Shown here one piece after another: positions 25,929 to 39,670 of a stretch of DNA of 64,000 nt. The notes under the pieces are model-generated. The model was given only the letters and a program-made list of their open reading frames with translations, made no database searches and was not told where the DNA came from. Source of the stretch: Actinomyces israelii DSM 43320. Its GTDB lineage: Bacteria > Actinomycetota > Actinomycetes > Actinomycetales > Actinomycetaceae. Position 1 is the stretch's first letter; each line of letters opens with the position of its first letter. Made by a program: the position numbers and the translations under genes. Where the stretch lies: the NCBI RefSeq assembly GCF_000711965.1, contig NZ_JONS01000016.1:30590-94589 (forward strand), in the 5' to 3' direction.

Positions 25929-27005
25929 ATGGCGCACACGCCTCGAACACCTAGAACCTCGGTCATTATGCCCGTCTACAACACCGGCGAACGGGTCGTC
26001 GACTCGATCCGCTCCGTCCTGGCCCAGACCGACGGGGACTTCGAGCTCCTCGTCATGATCGACGGCTCCCCCGATGACGCCTCCGACCGCGTCGCCCGGT
26101 TCCTGGCGCGCAGCCCGGACGCCCGCGTGCGGGTCTTCGACAACGCCGTCAACCGCGGGGTCTCGGCGGTGCGCAACCAGGGGCTCGAGGCCGCCCGCGG
26201 CAGGTGGATCGCCTTCATCGACTCCGACGACGCCTACCGGCCGGAGTTCCTCGCCTCCATGCACCGGGCCGCGGCGGGCACCGGCTCAGACGCCCCGGAG
26301 GCGGACGTGGCGCTGTGCGCCCACCGGATCAGGGCCGTCGGCGAGGAGACGCACCGCACACGAGCCCGCGTCGCCCCGGGGCGCATGACGGGTCGCGAGG
26401 CGGCGCTACGGCTGCTCGCCGACACCCTGACCCCCTACGTGTGGGACAAGCTGTTCAGGGCCACGCTGTTCGACGACGTCCGCTTCGCCACGGACATCAG
26501 GCGGGCGGAGGATGCCCTGGTCGTCCTGGAGGCGCTGACCCGCGCACGGTCCGTCGTCGTCATCAAGGACCCGCTGTACGACTACACGGTGGACAGCGGC
26601 GGCCTGACCTGGGGGCACCTCACGCCCATCGAGGAGAGCGACCGGCTGGTCTCGGCGATGACGCGGGCCTCGCGGAAGATGCCGGGGGATGCCCGGGCGC
26701 GCCGCGCTCTGGCCAGCTCGACGACCCTGACCTACCTCAACAATGCGCAGCAGGCCATGATGATCGACGGAGCGCGGGCGCCCCGCGACCTCGAGGAGTA
26801 CAGGAGCCGGATCGGGTGGGGGGACATCGTGCGCACCCTGCGGATCAGACCGGCTCTCGGCGCCGCGGCGCTCGCGTTCAAGGCGAGCCCCGGAGCCTAC
26901 CGGGGCGTGTACCGCAGATACGTCAGGCGGGTGTACGGGATCGCCGGGCCCTCGCAGCCCGCAGCCTCCCCGCAGCCCGCGCCCCCACTTCGCCGAGATC
27001 GGTAG
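25929..27005 (+). CDS. Glycosyltransferase family 2
   Basis: A 358-residue GT2 enzyme with TSVIMPVYNTGERVVDSIRSVL, LVMIDGSPDDAS, a GVSAVRNQGLEAARGRWIAF helix and the IDSDDAYRP DxD-like motif; this is the WcaA-type group. The C-terminal third is basic and helical and probably membrane-associated, ending in a Pro-rich tail. ATG 25929 follows GGGAGGG. It is cotranscribed with the flippase-like gene, and its stop is followed by a palindromic repeat that probably ends transcription. Confidence 0.9.
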   Translation: MAHTPRTPRTSVIMPVYNTGERVVDSIRSVLAQTDGDFELLVMIDGSPDDASDRVARFLARSPDARVRVFDNAVNRGVSAVRNQGLEAARGRWIAFIDSDDAYRPEFLASMHRAAAGTGSDAPEADVALCAHRIRAVGEETHRTRARVAPGRMTGREAALRLLADTLTPYVWDKLFRATLFDDVRFATDIRRAEDALVVLEALTRARSVVVIKDPLYDYTVDSGGLTWGHLTPIEESDRLVSAMTRASRKMPGDARARRALASSTTLTYLNNAQQAMMIDGARAPRDLEEYRSRIGWGDIVRTLRIRPALGAAALAFKASPGAYRGVYRRYVRRVYGIAGPSQPAASPQPAPPLRRDR

Positions 27006-27073
27006 ATCTCCGGCTCGAGATCGGTCTGGTTCCGCGCCGAGATCGGTGCGGAACCGGAGCGATCTCGGCGAAG
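26988..27073. repeat. Nested palindrome with repeated GAGATCGGT, bidirectional terminator candidate
   Basis: Outer arms CTTCGCCGAGATCG (26988-27001) and its complement (27060-27073) enclose a second hairpin, GGTTCCGC (27028-27035) with GCGGAACC (27048-27055). GAGATCGGT occurs three times inside. It lies over and after the GT2 stop, between convergent genes. The 14-mer GCGCCGAGATCGGT (27034-27047) recurs on the minus strand at 51877-51890, downstream of another gene, suggesting a dispersed element. Confidence 0.6.
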
Positions 27074-27126
27074 GGGCGGGCGGCGCAAGCGACGCGGCTC
27101 CCGGAACCCGCCGGCCCGGGCGGGCC

Positions 27127-27531
27127 TCACGACCCGTCCGGGCCGGCCTCACGATCCGTGCGGCCCGTCTGAGGGTCGGCCCGCACGTCCGCCTCGAGCT
27201 CCTCGAGGCGCAGGTTCAGGATGGCGATCTCCTCGACGAGCCGGCGCCGCTCCTCGTCCGCCCGCGAGGCGTCGACGCTGAGCTGCAGCGAGACGAGCAT
27301 CATGACGATGCCCGCGACGAAGAACGCCAGGTTCAGCGGGACTCTGACGCCCAGCACGCCCGCCAGGAGGCTGAGCAGCGCGGGGAACAGCGACACAATG
27401 GTCGTGCCCACCACGATGACGACCCACCAGGTCGCGTAGCGCTCCTTCATGCCCGCGTTGCGCATCCGGAAGAACACTGCGAGCAGGACGATCAGGGCGA
27501 AGACGAGGCCGATCCAGTATGTGCGTTCCAT
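27127..27531 (-). CDS. DUF2304 domain membrane protein
   Basis: A 134-residue protein with three hydrophobic segments (about 4-20, 35-58 and 64-84), followed by a charged helix (about 87-115, EERRRLVEEIAILNLRLEEL) that should form a coiled coil, and a polar tail. This arrangement is the DUF2304 family, which is regularly encoded next to polyprenyl-phosphate glycosyltransferases, as here: the GT2 gene upstream ends four bases before this ATG. It probably partners or anchors that enzyme; no direct activity is known. Confidence 0.85.
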   Translation of the reverse strand: MERTYWIGLVFALIVLLAVFFRMRNAGMKERYATWWVVIVVGTTIVSLFPALLSLLAGVLGVRVPLNLAFFVAGIVMMLVSLQLSVDASRADEERRRLVEEIAILNLRLEELEADVRADPQTGRTDREAGPDGS

Positions 27532-27535
27532 GAGG

Positions 27536-28261
27536 TCACTTCTTCTGCGTGGGACGGGTCAGGGAGATGCCGAGCGCCACGAAGGCCCTCCCGAGGAACC
27601 GTGCGGCCTTGATCGGATTCTGCGACGGCTTGCCGCCGGCCCGGGGCCTCATGGCCACGGGGACCTGCCGCACCACCAGATTCGCCCTCGCCGCGATGAC
27701 GAGGGCCTCGATGGTGTCGCCGAGGTACTCCGCCGGGTACTCCCTGGCGAACAGGGCGATGGCCCTGCGGCCGGCGAGCTTGAAGCCGGAGGTCGTGTCC
27801 GTCAGGCGCGTCCCGCACACCCTGGACAGGATGAAGGACAGAACCTTCATGGCCCACCAGCGCGGGCCGCGCACCGAGTACTCCCCCTTGCCGGCGAAGC
27901 GCGCCCCGATGACGAGGTCCGCCCGGTCCTCCTCGGCGCAGCGAAGAAGGCTCGTGATCTCCCCGGGCGCGTGCTGGCCGTCGGCGTCGAGCTGGACGGT
28001 GTACCTGTATCCGTGGCGCTGGGCGTACAGGTAGCCCGCCCGCATGGCGCCGCCGACACCCAGGTTGATCGACAGGTCCAGCACCGGCACCCCGGCGGCC
28101 CGGGCGATGTCGGCGGTGGCGTCCGTCGATCCGTCCGAGACGACCACCAGGTCGGCGAGGGAGCCGACCGTGTCCAGCACCTCCTGAAGAACGCCGCCCA
28201 GCACGTCCGCCTCATTCCAGGCGGGGATGATGACCAGCGTGTCATGCGTTGGTGACGCCAT
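27536..28261 (-). CDS. Polyprenol-phosphate glycosyltransferase (GT2, DPM1-like)
   Basis: A 241-residue soluble GT2 of the dolichyl-phosphate mannosyltransferase type: TLVIIPAWNEADVLGGVL, VVVSDGSTDAT, LGVGGAMRAGYLYA, VQLDADGQHAPGE with the DxD metal site, and LTDTTSGFKLAGRRAI. It would transfer a sugar from a nucleotide donor to undecaprenyl phosphate for use outside the membrane. ATG 28261 follows AAGGAGAGTC, a ten-base unit that is present twice in tandem so the ribosome-binding site is duplicated. A much longer open frame running through the oppositely oriented rmlB is an artefact. Followed by its likely partner, the DUF2304 protein. Confidence 0.92.
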   Translation of the reverse strand: MASPTHDTLVIIPAWNEADVLGGVLQEVLDTVGSLADLVVVSDGSTDATADIARAAGVPVLDLSINLGVGGAMRAGYLYAQRHGYRYTVQLDADGQHAPGEITSLLRCAEEDRADLVIGARFAGKGEYSVRGPRWWAMKVLSFILSRVCGTRLTDTTSGFKLAGRRAIALFAREYPAEYLGDTIEALVIAARANLVVRQVPVAMRPRAGGKPSQNPIKAARFLGRAFVALGISLTRPTQKK

Positions 28262-28273
28262 GACTCTCCTTGA

Positions 28274-29410
<1,137 letters not shown>

Positions 29411-29432
29411 ACGGATCTGCGGGGGCCCGCTG

Positions 29433-31595
29433 TCACCCCGGTTGCTCGATGCCCATGGCCTGCTTGATGCGCGAGGCGAGCTCGGGAGCCATGGTGCGCG
29501 AGTAGGTGGCCGAGACGTGGTTGTCGTCCATGTAGACGAACACGTCGCCGATGATCGTGCCGCACACGTCGCCGGGGCACAGCATGTCGCCGGCGTCGAT
29601 CTGGTGGAAGAGCGGCATCTCCTCCAAGAGCTTCGCCGGGTCCTCGGCGGCCATGACGTCCTCCTTCGGGAAGACGCAGCCGCCGACCATCGTCTCGGGG
29701 CCGACCGTGCTGGCGCACTCGTACAGGCTCTTGTCCGAGCGCGGGTTGTCGCGGAAGCCGATGACGGCGATGCCCTCACCGGTGAGCTGCTCCACGAGCC
29801 TCTTGATCCCGGGCCGCAGCACCTCCGAGGACGAGTCCTTGGCGGTCTCCGTGGTCTGGAGCACGACGACGTCGGGGGGATCGGCCTCGATCTGCTCCAG
29901 GGCGACGCTGTTGCGGTCCCGGCAGCTGCCCTTGTAGTACTCGGGCAGGCCGAAGGAGCAGGCGCCCTTGAGGTAGGCCGTGATGTCCCAGTCCTCGGTG
30001 TCGTGCAGCAGGCGCAGGGTGGGAACGATGTTCTGGGCCGCGTGCGAGTCCCCGACGACGACGGCCCTGACCGGGCCGTCGGAGGACGACGGCAGGCGCC
30101 GGCACGAGGAGTTCTCGCTGTCGACGCGCTCGGTCACGTCCTCGTCGCACTCGGTGCCCGACAGGGACACCCACTCGGCGGTCACGGCCAGGGGGCCGGG
30201 AACCGGAGACTTCGTCCACTCGCTCGCCTGGCCCTTGCCGAGCGCGAGGGCGCCCGGGTGGTCCGGGTCCACGCCCACCTCAATCTGCTGGGCGATCTCC
30301 TGCTCGCGCTGGTAGGCGATGGCGCCCCCGGCCACGCCGAGCGGGATCCCTCCCACCACCAGGCTGGTGACCACCATGGCGGCCTGAATGCCCAGCCTGC
30401 GGCCCGAGCGGGGGAAGGTCTGGGCGGGACGGTCCACGCCCCACGTCATGATCGTGGCCGCCACCAGCACGATGGCGATGAGGGTGGCGCCGGTGCGCAG
30501 GTCGAAGGTCTCCTGATCCGTCGCCGTCAGGTACAGGACGAACAGCGGCCAGTGCACCAGGTAGACGGCGTAGGAGCAGTCGCCGAGGGCGACCAGCGGA
30601 CGCCACGACAGGAGGTGGGACACCGTGCCGCCCCTGGGCCCGGTGTCGCACAGGAGGATGGCCGCGACCGCCGTCATGGGCACCGCCGCCATGGGACCGG
30701 GGTAGGTCCCGATGCTCACCAGGCAGAAGAGCACGAGGGCGCCCAGACCGAGCCACGACGCCAGCCACCGCGCCCAGGCGCGGCGGGGTCGCAGCCGCGG
30801 CGCCGCCGCGGCGATCGCGGAGCCCAGGGCGAACTCCCAGATGCGGGCCCGGGTGTCGAAGTAGACCGAGCCGTCGGCGGGCGCCGCCGTGATCAGCCAC
30901 GTCAGGGAGACCGCCGCCAGCGCGGCGAAGGCCACCGCCACGACGCGACGCACCGACAGGCGCATGAGCGAGGCGAATCCGGCGCACACGGCCATGAGGA
31001 CCGGCCACAGCAGGAAGACCTGCCCCTGCATGGACATGGACCACAGGTGCTGCAATGGCGAGGAGACGGCGTGGTTGTCGGCGAAGTAGTCGGCGCTGAC
31101 GGCGGCCAGCCGCCAGTTCTGCCAGTAGGTCACCGAGGCGGCGCCCTGCACGAGCACCTCGATCCACCGGTTGCGGGGCAGGACGAGCAGCGAGGCCGCA
31201 ACGGTGATCAGGACGGTGACGACCAGCGGGGGCATGAGCCGCTTGAACGTGTGCAGCCAGCGCTCGACGACCCAGGGCGTGCGGCCGGCCTCGGCACGGC
31301 GGACGAATGCCCCGGTCATGAGGTAGGCCGAGATCATGATGAAGGCGTCCACGCCGATCGGCGAGCCGATCCGCCAGGCGTGGAAGCCGAGCACCTGGAT
31401 CATGCACACGGCCCGCAGCCCCTGGATGTCGAGGCGCCGACCGGGCTTCGCGGGCCGCCGCCGGAAGACCCTCCTGCAGATCCTGACCGGGGCGCGCCCG
31501 CGGGCCGCGGTGGGCCGCGGGGACTCGCTCGCCTCGGTCGCCTCGCTCGTCTCAATGTCCTGCGACTTGGGACGCTGCGCCACGACGGAGCTCAT
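29433..31595 (-). CDS. Acyltransferase 3 / SGNH fusion (OafA-like O-acetyltransferase)
   Basis: A 720-residue envelope acyltransferase. Residues about 50-400 are the ten-helix acyltransferase-3 membrane domain, starting with RRLDIQGLRAVCMIQVLGFHAW (catalytic-type His in place of the usual FHA motif) and IGVDAFIMISAYLMTGAF. The C-terminal third is an SGNH hydrolase domain with VVVGDSHAAQN (Ser nucleophile) and MDDNHVSATYS (Asp-x-x-His). Such proteins move acetyl or similar groups from the cytoplasm to exported polysaccharide. It ends 22 bases from the convergent rmlB. The N-terminal 45 residues are a polar, basic extension. Confidence 0.92.
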   Translation of the reverse strand: MSSVVAQRPKSQDIETSEATEASESPRPTAARGRAPVRICRRVFRRRPAKPGRRLDIQGLRAVCMIQVLGFHAWRIGSPIGVDAFIMISAYLMTGAFVRRAEAGRTPWVVERWLHTFKRLMPPLVVTVLITVAASLLVLPRNRWIEVLVQGAASVTYWQNWRLAAVSADYFADNHAVSSPLQHLWSMSMQGQVFLLWPVLMAVCAGFASLMRLSVRRVVAVAFAALAAVSLTWLITAAPADGSVYFDTRARIWEFALGSAIAAAAPRLRPRRAWARWLASWLGLGALVLFCLVSIGTYPGPMAAVPMTAVAAILLCDTGPRGGTVSHLLSWRPLVALGDCSYAVYLVHWPLFVLYLTATDQETFDLRTGATLIAIVLVAATIMTWGVDRPAQTFPRSGRRLGIQAAMVVTSLVVGGIPLGVAGGAIAYQREQEIAQQIEVGVDPDHPGALALGKGQASEWTKSPVPGPLAVTAEWVSLSGTECDEDVTERVDSENSSCRRLPSSSDGPVRAVVVGDSHAAQNIVPTLRLLHDTEDWDITAYLKGACSFGLPEYYKGSCRDRNSVALEQIEADPPDVVVLQTTETAKDSSSEVLRPGIKRLVEQLTGEGIAVIGFRDNPRSDKSLYECASTVGPETMVGGCVFPKEDVMAAEDPAKLLEEMPLFHQIDAGDMLCPGDVCGTIIGDVFVYMDDNHVSATYSRTMAPELASRIKQAMGIEQPG

Positions 31596-31675
31596 GATCC
31601 CAGGGCCCCGCTTGCGACAGGGCCGCTCTGCGGCAGGTCGTCATCGACGGCGGCCGGGTTGGCTCTCACTGGCTC

Positions 31676-32401
31676 TCACTCCCCGCGCATGCGGCGCACG
31701 ACGTCCTTGGAGGGCCCGTCAGCGACCTTGACGCCCTTCTCCAGCAGGACCCCGCGCTCGCACAGGTCGGAGACCATATTGAGGTCGTGGCTGACGATGA
31801 CCAGCGTCTTGCCCTGGTCGGACAGCCCGCGGATCTCGTCCAGGCACTTGCGCTGGAAGGGCTCGTCCCCCACCGCGAGGATCTCGTCGATGAGGAAGAC
31901 CTCCGGGTCGGAGTGCACGGCGACGGCGAAGGCGAGACGCAGGAACATGCCCGAGGAGTAGAACTTGACCTCGGTGTCCATGAAGTCGGGGATCTCCGAG
32001 AAGTCCACGATCGAGTCGTAGGCGTCCTCGATCTGCTTCTTGGTCATGCCCAGGATCGCGCCGTTGAGGAAGACGTTCTCGCGGCCGGTCAGGTCGGGGT
32101 GGAACCCGGCCCCGACCTCGATGAGGCCCGCGACCCGCCCGCGGGTGCGGACCCGGCCGCCGTCGGGGCGCAGCACCCCGGAGATGAGCTTGAGCAGGGT
32201 GGACTTGCCCGAGCCGTTGAAGCCCAGCAGGGCCACGGTCTCGCCCTGGTGGACGTCGAAGGTGACGCCGTCGAGGGCCTTGAAGGTGTTGATGCCCAGG
32301 TCCTGCCTGCGCACGGCGGCGACGACGAGCTCCTTGAGCGAGCGGCGGTGCCGCAGGGTGAACTCCTTGGTCACCCCGGCGATCTCAATGCGTGTGTCCA
32401 T
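31676..32401 (-). CDS. wzt: Polysaccharide ABC transporter ATPase (Wzt/TagH-like)
   Basis: A 241-residue ATPase with Walker A LGFNGSGKSTLLKLI, a GLIEVGAGFHPDLTGRENVFLNG segment diagnostic of the polysaccharide-export family, signature KFYSSGMFLRLAF, Walker B VFLIDEILAVGD and switch VSHDLNMV. It stops soon after the core and lacks the C-terminal glycan-binding domain found in O9a-type Wzt. The ATG (32401) overlaps the stop of the permease by one base (TGATG), so the two are coupled. Confidence 0.95.
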   Translation of the reverse strand: MDTRIEIAGVTKEFTLRHRRSLKELVVAAVRRQDLGINTFKALDGVTFDVHQGETVALLGFNGSGKSTLLKLISGVLRPDGGRVRTRGRVAGLIEVGAGFHPDLTGRENVFLNGAILGMTKKQIEDAYDSIVDFSEIPDFMDTEVKFYSSGMFLRLAFAVAVHSDPEVFLIDEILAVGDEPFQRKCLDEIRGLSDQGKTLVIVSHDLNMVSDLCERGVLLEKGVKVADGPSKDVVRRMRGE

Positions 32402-33266
32402 CACAGCTCCTGCGCGAACTTGCCCTCGGTGCGCTTGAAGGCGAGCTGCCCCAGGCCCAGGACGATGAGCGAGCCGACCAGGCCGATGAGGGTGAGCACG
32501 AGGAAGGAGCCGATCCCGGGGACGGACTGGCCAGTGGCGGTGGACCAGAACCCGTAGTGGAACAGCTCGACGGCCACGGTCACCGGGTTCGCCTGGTAGA
32601 CGTGCCATATCCATTCCGGGACGGCGTCCTTGACCTTGTCCGCCGGGTAGAGGACCGGCGAGACCCAGGTGGCGATCATGAGGATGAGGTCGACCAGGTT
32701 CTCGGAGTCCCGGAAGAAGACGTTGAGGCAGCCGAAGATGAGCCCCAGGCCCAGGGCCGCGAAGGTGACGATGAAGAACCCGACGGCAATGGCCGCCAGC
32801 CCCAGGAGCGTGGGCCTCCAGCCGTAGTAGAGGGATCCCGCCAGCAGCACGACCAGCTGGGGGACGAAGTGCACGACGGCCACGTAGGCGCTCGCCACCG
32901 GGAACATCTCGCGCGGCAGGAAGATCTTCTTGATCAGGGCCGCGTTCCAGATGAGCGTGCGCGTCGCATTGCCCATCACCTCCGAGAAGTAGGTGATGAC
33001 GACCATCCCGGAGAACAGGTAGATCGGGTATGCGTACAGCGACTTGTTGAGAGCCAGGAAGACCCCCATCGCCAGGAAGTAGACGACGAACTGGACGGCC
33101 GGCTTGATATAGGACCAGGCCATGCCCAGCACGGACCCGTGGTAGCGGATCCGCAGCTCCTTCTTGACGATCAGTGACAGCAGGTAGCGCTGGCGGAAGA
33201 CGTCGAGCAGACCCTTGGAGTGGCCGGGGACGATGAGCTCATCGTCCCCGACCGCAACAGCCTGAG

Positions 33267-33270
<4 letters not shown>
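32401..33270 (-). CDS. wzm: Polysaccharide ABC transporter permease (Wzm/TagG-like)
   Basis: A 289-residue ABC-2 permease: an N-terminal cytoplasmic helix, KKELRIRYHGSVLGMAWSYIKP before the first membrane segment, and NVFFRDSENLVDLILMIATWVSPVLYP in the middle, as in Wzm/RfbA/TagG. About six membrane spans. GTG 33270 overlaps the stop of the galactofuranosyltransferase gene as GTGA and has GAGGAG upstream; a longer frame from 33402 was rejected. With the Wzt partner it exports a lipid-linked glycan made by the neighbouring genes. Confidence 0.93.
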
Positions 33271-37390
<4,120 letters not shown>

Positions 37391-37426
37391 GGGCGACCCG
37401 GCCGGCCTTGCAAGCATGTCCCTGAT

Positions 37427-39421
37427 GTGAGCGTAAACTCTGCTTCCGTGTGGCCCTCACTCATTCCTGTTTTCACCGCAGCCGCTGCGCTGCTGTTCAT
37501 TCCCGGCGTTCTCGTCGGCGCAGCCGCGAGGCTGCGAGCATCCCTCGTCGTCGCCATGGCGCCGGCGATCTCCATCGCCATCATCGCCGGGACCGGCGTG
37601 GTGGCGCCCGTGGTGGGACTGGCCTGGGGCCCGGGGCCGATCGCGGCGGTCACTGCGCTGACGAGCCTCGCCCTCCTGGCGGCCAGGCTCTGGATCTCCA
37701 GGCGGCGCCCCGAGCGCCCAACGGCGGGCCCCCACCAGCAGTCCGCCCCCGTCGCCACCTGGTGTGTGGCGTGGCCGCTGTCGGCCGCCCTCACCGGATA
37801 CACCGTGGGCCGCGTCCTGAACACCCCCGACGCCATCTCCCAGACCTATGACGCGGTGTTCCACCTCAATGCCGTGGAGTGGATCCTCAAGACGGACAAC
37901 GCCTCGTCGCTCCGCTTTCTCATGGAGGCCCCCGAGGGGAGCGTCTACCCACTCGGCTGGCACACGCTCATCGCCGCGGCCATGAAGCTGTGCGGTGCGA
38001 CGGACATCCCCCTGGCAACCAATGCGATGGTGCTGGCCGTGGCGGGCCTGGTGTGGACCTCCGGCTGCCTGACGCTGACGCACATCCTCTTCCGCGGGCG
38101 CCCCCTGGCCCTGCTCACCGCCGCGGTCATGACCGGCAGCTTCGCCGCCTTCCCCTTCCTCCTGCTGAACTGGGGCGTGCTCTACCCGAACTTCCTGTCC
38201 GTCGCCCTGCTCCCCGCGCTGCTGGCCGCCGCCCGCGACCTGGTGCCCATCGGCGCTCAGCCCGGTAGCCGATCGAACGGCCTTCTCCTGCCGGTGGGTG
38301 TTCTCGGCGTGGGGGGTCTCGGACTGACCCAGCCCAACACCGTCGCCACGCTCCTGATCGCCCTCGTCATCCTGACCATGGCAAGGCTGGCCGCCACCCT
38401 GCGCACCCCACCCGGCGAGCGCCCCGCGGGCGCGCTCCGCCGCCAGGGGCTCGCCGCCGGCGGCCTGGCGACCGCCCTGGTCCTCACCTGGATCGTCATG
38501 CGGCCGCCCCAGGGGGCGGCGATCTGGGGCCCGAGCTATGCGGCGAGCGGCTCCATCGGCGAGGCCGTGACCGCCACACCCGCACAGCTATGGGTGATCT
38601 GGGTGCCCGCCGTACTGACCCTCGTCGGCTTCGTCGCGGCGCTGCGAACCGATGGGTACAGGTGGCTGGCCGCCCTCCACGCCACCACGAGCGTCCTGTA
38701 CGTCATCGCTCGATCCACTCCGGAAGCGAACCAGCGCTTCTTCCTGGTGGGCATCTGGTACAACGACTCCAATCGCCTGGCGGCTCTGATCCCGGTCACC
38801 GCCGTGCCCCTGGCGGCACTGGGCATGCTCATCGCCGCGCGCTGGGCGCTCGGGATGGGCCGACGTCTCATCCCTGCGAAGCGTGTTGCCAGGCGTGTCC
38901 GCGTCCTGTCGTGGTGGCGATGGGCCGCCTACCCCGCAGTGGTCACCGCCCTGGCGCTGACCGGGCCGCTGTCGAGCGCAATGTCGAATACGGTGTGGCT
39001 GTTCGAGCAGACCTACACGTTCTCACCGGGCTCCTCCTCGCTCACCCCCGACGAGCGCGCCCTGATCGACGAGCTCCCGGGCCTGGTCGACAAGAACGCC
39101 GTGGTCGCCGTCGACCCCAGGTCGGGCGCCGCCCTCGCCTACGCCCTCGCCGGCGTCGACACCAGCGTGAAGCACCTGCTCCACCGGCACGACCCCGAGC
39201 TCTACATCGTCCAGGACAAGCTCAACAAGGCCGCCACGGACCCCACCGTCTGCCCGGCGGTCAACAAGATCGGCGCCACCTACGCGCTCTACTTCCCCGG
39301 CAAGACGATCTCGAACCAGAAGCCCTTCCCCGGATTCGCCCGCCTCGACACCGCCCCGGGCTTCGAGCTCGTCGCCAAACAGGGCGACGCGGCCCTCTAC
39401 CGCATCACCGCCTGCGAGTAG
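37427..39421 (+). CDS. DUF6541 polytopic membrane protein (paralogue 1)
   Basis: A 664-residue protein with many hydrophobic segments over about residues 8-545 and a soluble C-terminal domain (about 545-664). Conserved features shared with two other genes here are VVAPVVGLAWGPGPI near the start, [35 protein letters not shown], and a C-terminal domain with VVAVDPRSGAALAYAL and DAALYRITACE. Proteins of this group sit in actinobacterial polysaccharide loci and are thought to be GT-C-type glycosyltransferases or polymerases, but no reaction is established. GTG 37427 was used; another GTG lies close downstream. An upstream pseudogene is a broken copy of the same family. Confidence 0.8.
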   Translation: MSVNSASVWPSLIPVFTAAAALLFIPGVLVGAAARLRASLVVAMAPAISIAIIAGTGVVAPVVGLAWGPGPIAAVTALTSLALLAARLWISRRRPERPTAGPHQQSAPVATWCVAWPLSAALTGYTVGRVLNTPDAISQTYDAVFHLNAVEWILKTDNASSLRFLMEAPEGSVYPLGWHTLIAAAMKLCGATDIPLATNAMVLAVAGLVWTSGCLTLTHILFRGRPLALLTAAVMTGSFAAFPFLLLNWGVLYPNFLSVALLPALLAAARDLVPIGAQPGSRSNGLLLPVGVLGVGGLGLTQPNTVATLLIALVILTMARLAATLRTPPGERPAGALRRQGLAAGGLATALVLTWIVMRPPQGAAIWGPSYAASGSIGEAVTATPAQLWVIWVPAVLTLVGFVAALRTDGYRWLAALHATTSVLYVIARSTPEANQRFFLVGIWYNDSNRLAALIPVTAVPLAALGMLIAARWALGMGRRLIPAKRVARRVRVLSWWRWAAYPAVVTALALTGPLSSAMSNTVWLFEQTYTFSPGSSSLTPDERALIDELPGLVDKNAVVAVDPRSGAALAYALAGVDTSVKHLLHRHDPELYIVQDKLNKAATDPTVCPAVNKIGATYALYFPGKTISNQKPFPGFARLDTAPGFELVAKQGDAALYRITACE

Positions 39422-39670
39422 CCCACGACGTGCAGGGCGCCCGAGCAGGTTCAGGGACAGCAGGAGGAGAGACTCAGACGGCACAGCCCCGCGGCACTAC
39501 AATCACATCTGCACGGTGAGACAGCAGTGATGCTCACCGCGGCAATGAGCAAGAATCACGAACAGTTTCACGTCTACCCCACCTGTCCCATCCCCACCCG
39601 CCTCGGCGGGGTCTGAGGCGCTTCCGCGCCTTCAGTGAGCGGCTACACCCGCCAGCCCGAAAGGATCCTC

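Noticed and set aside
39597..39635. Two short G+C hairpins as a terminator
   Set aside because: They lie 180-210 bases after the upstream stop with no T-run and small stems, common by chance in this composition; only mentioned under the gene.
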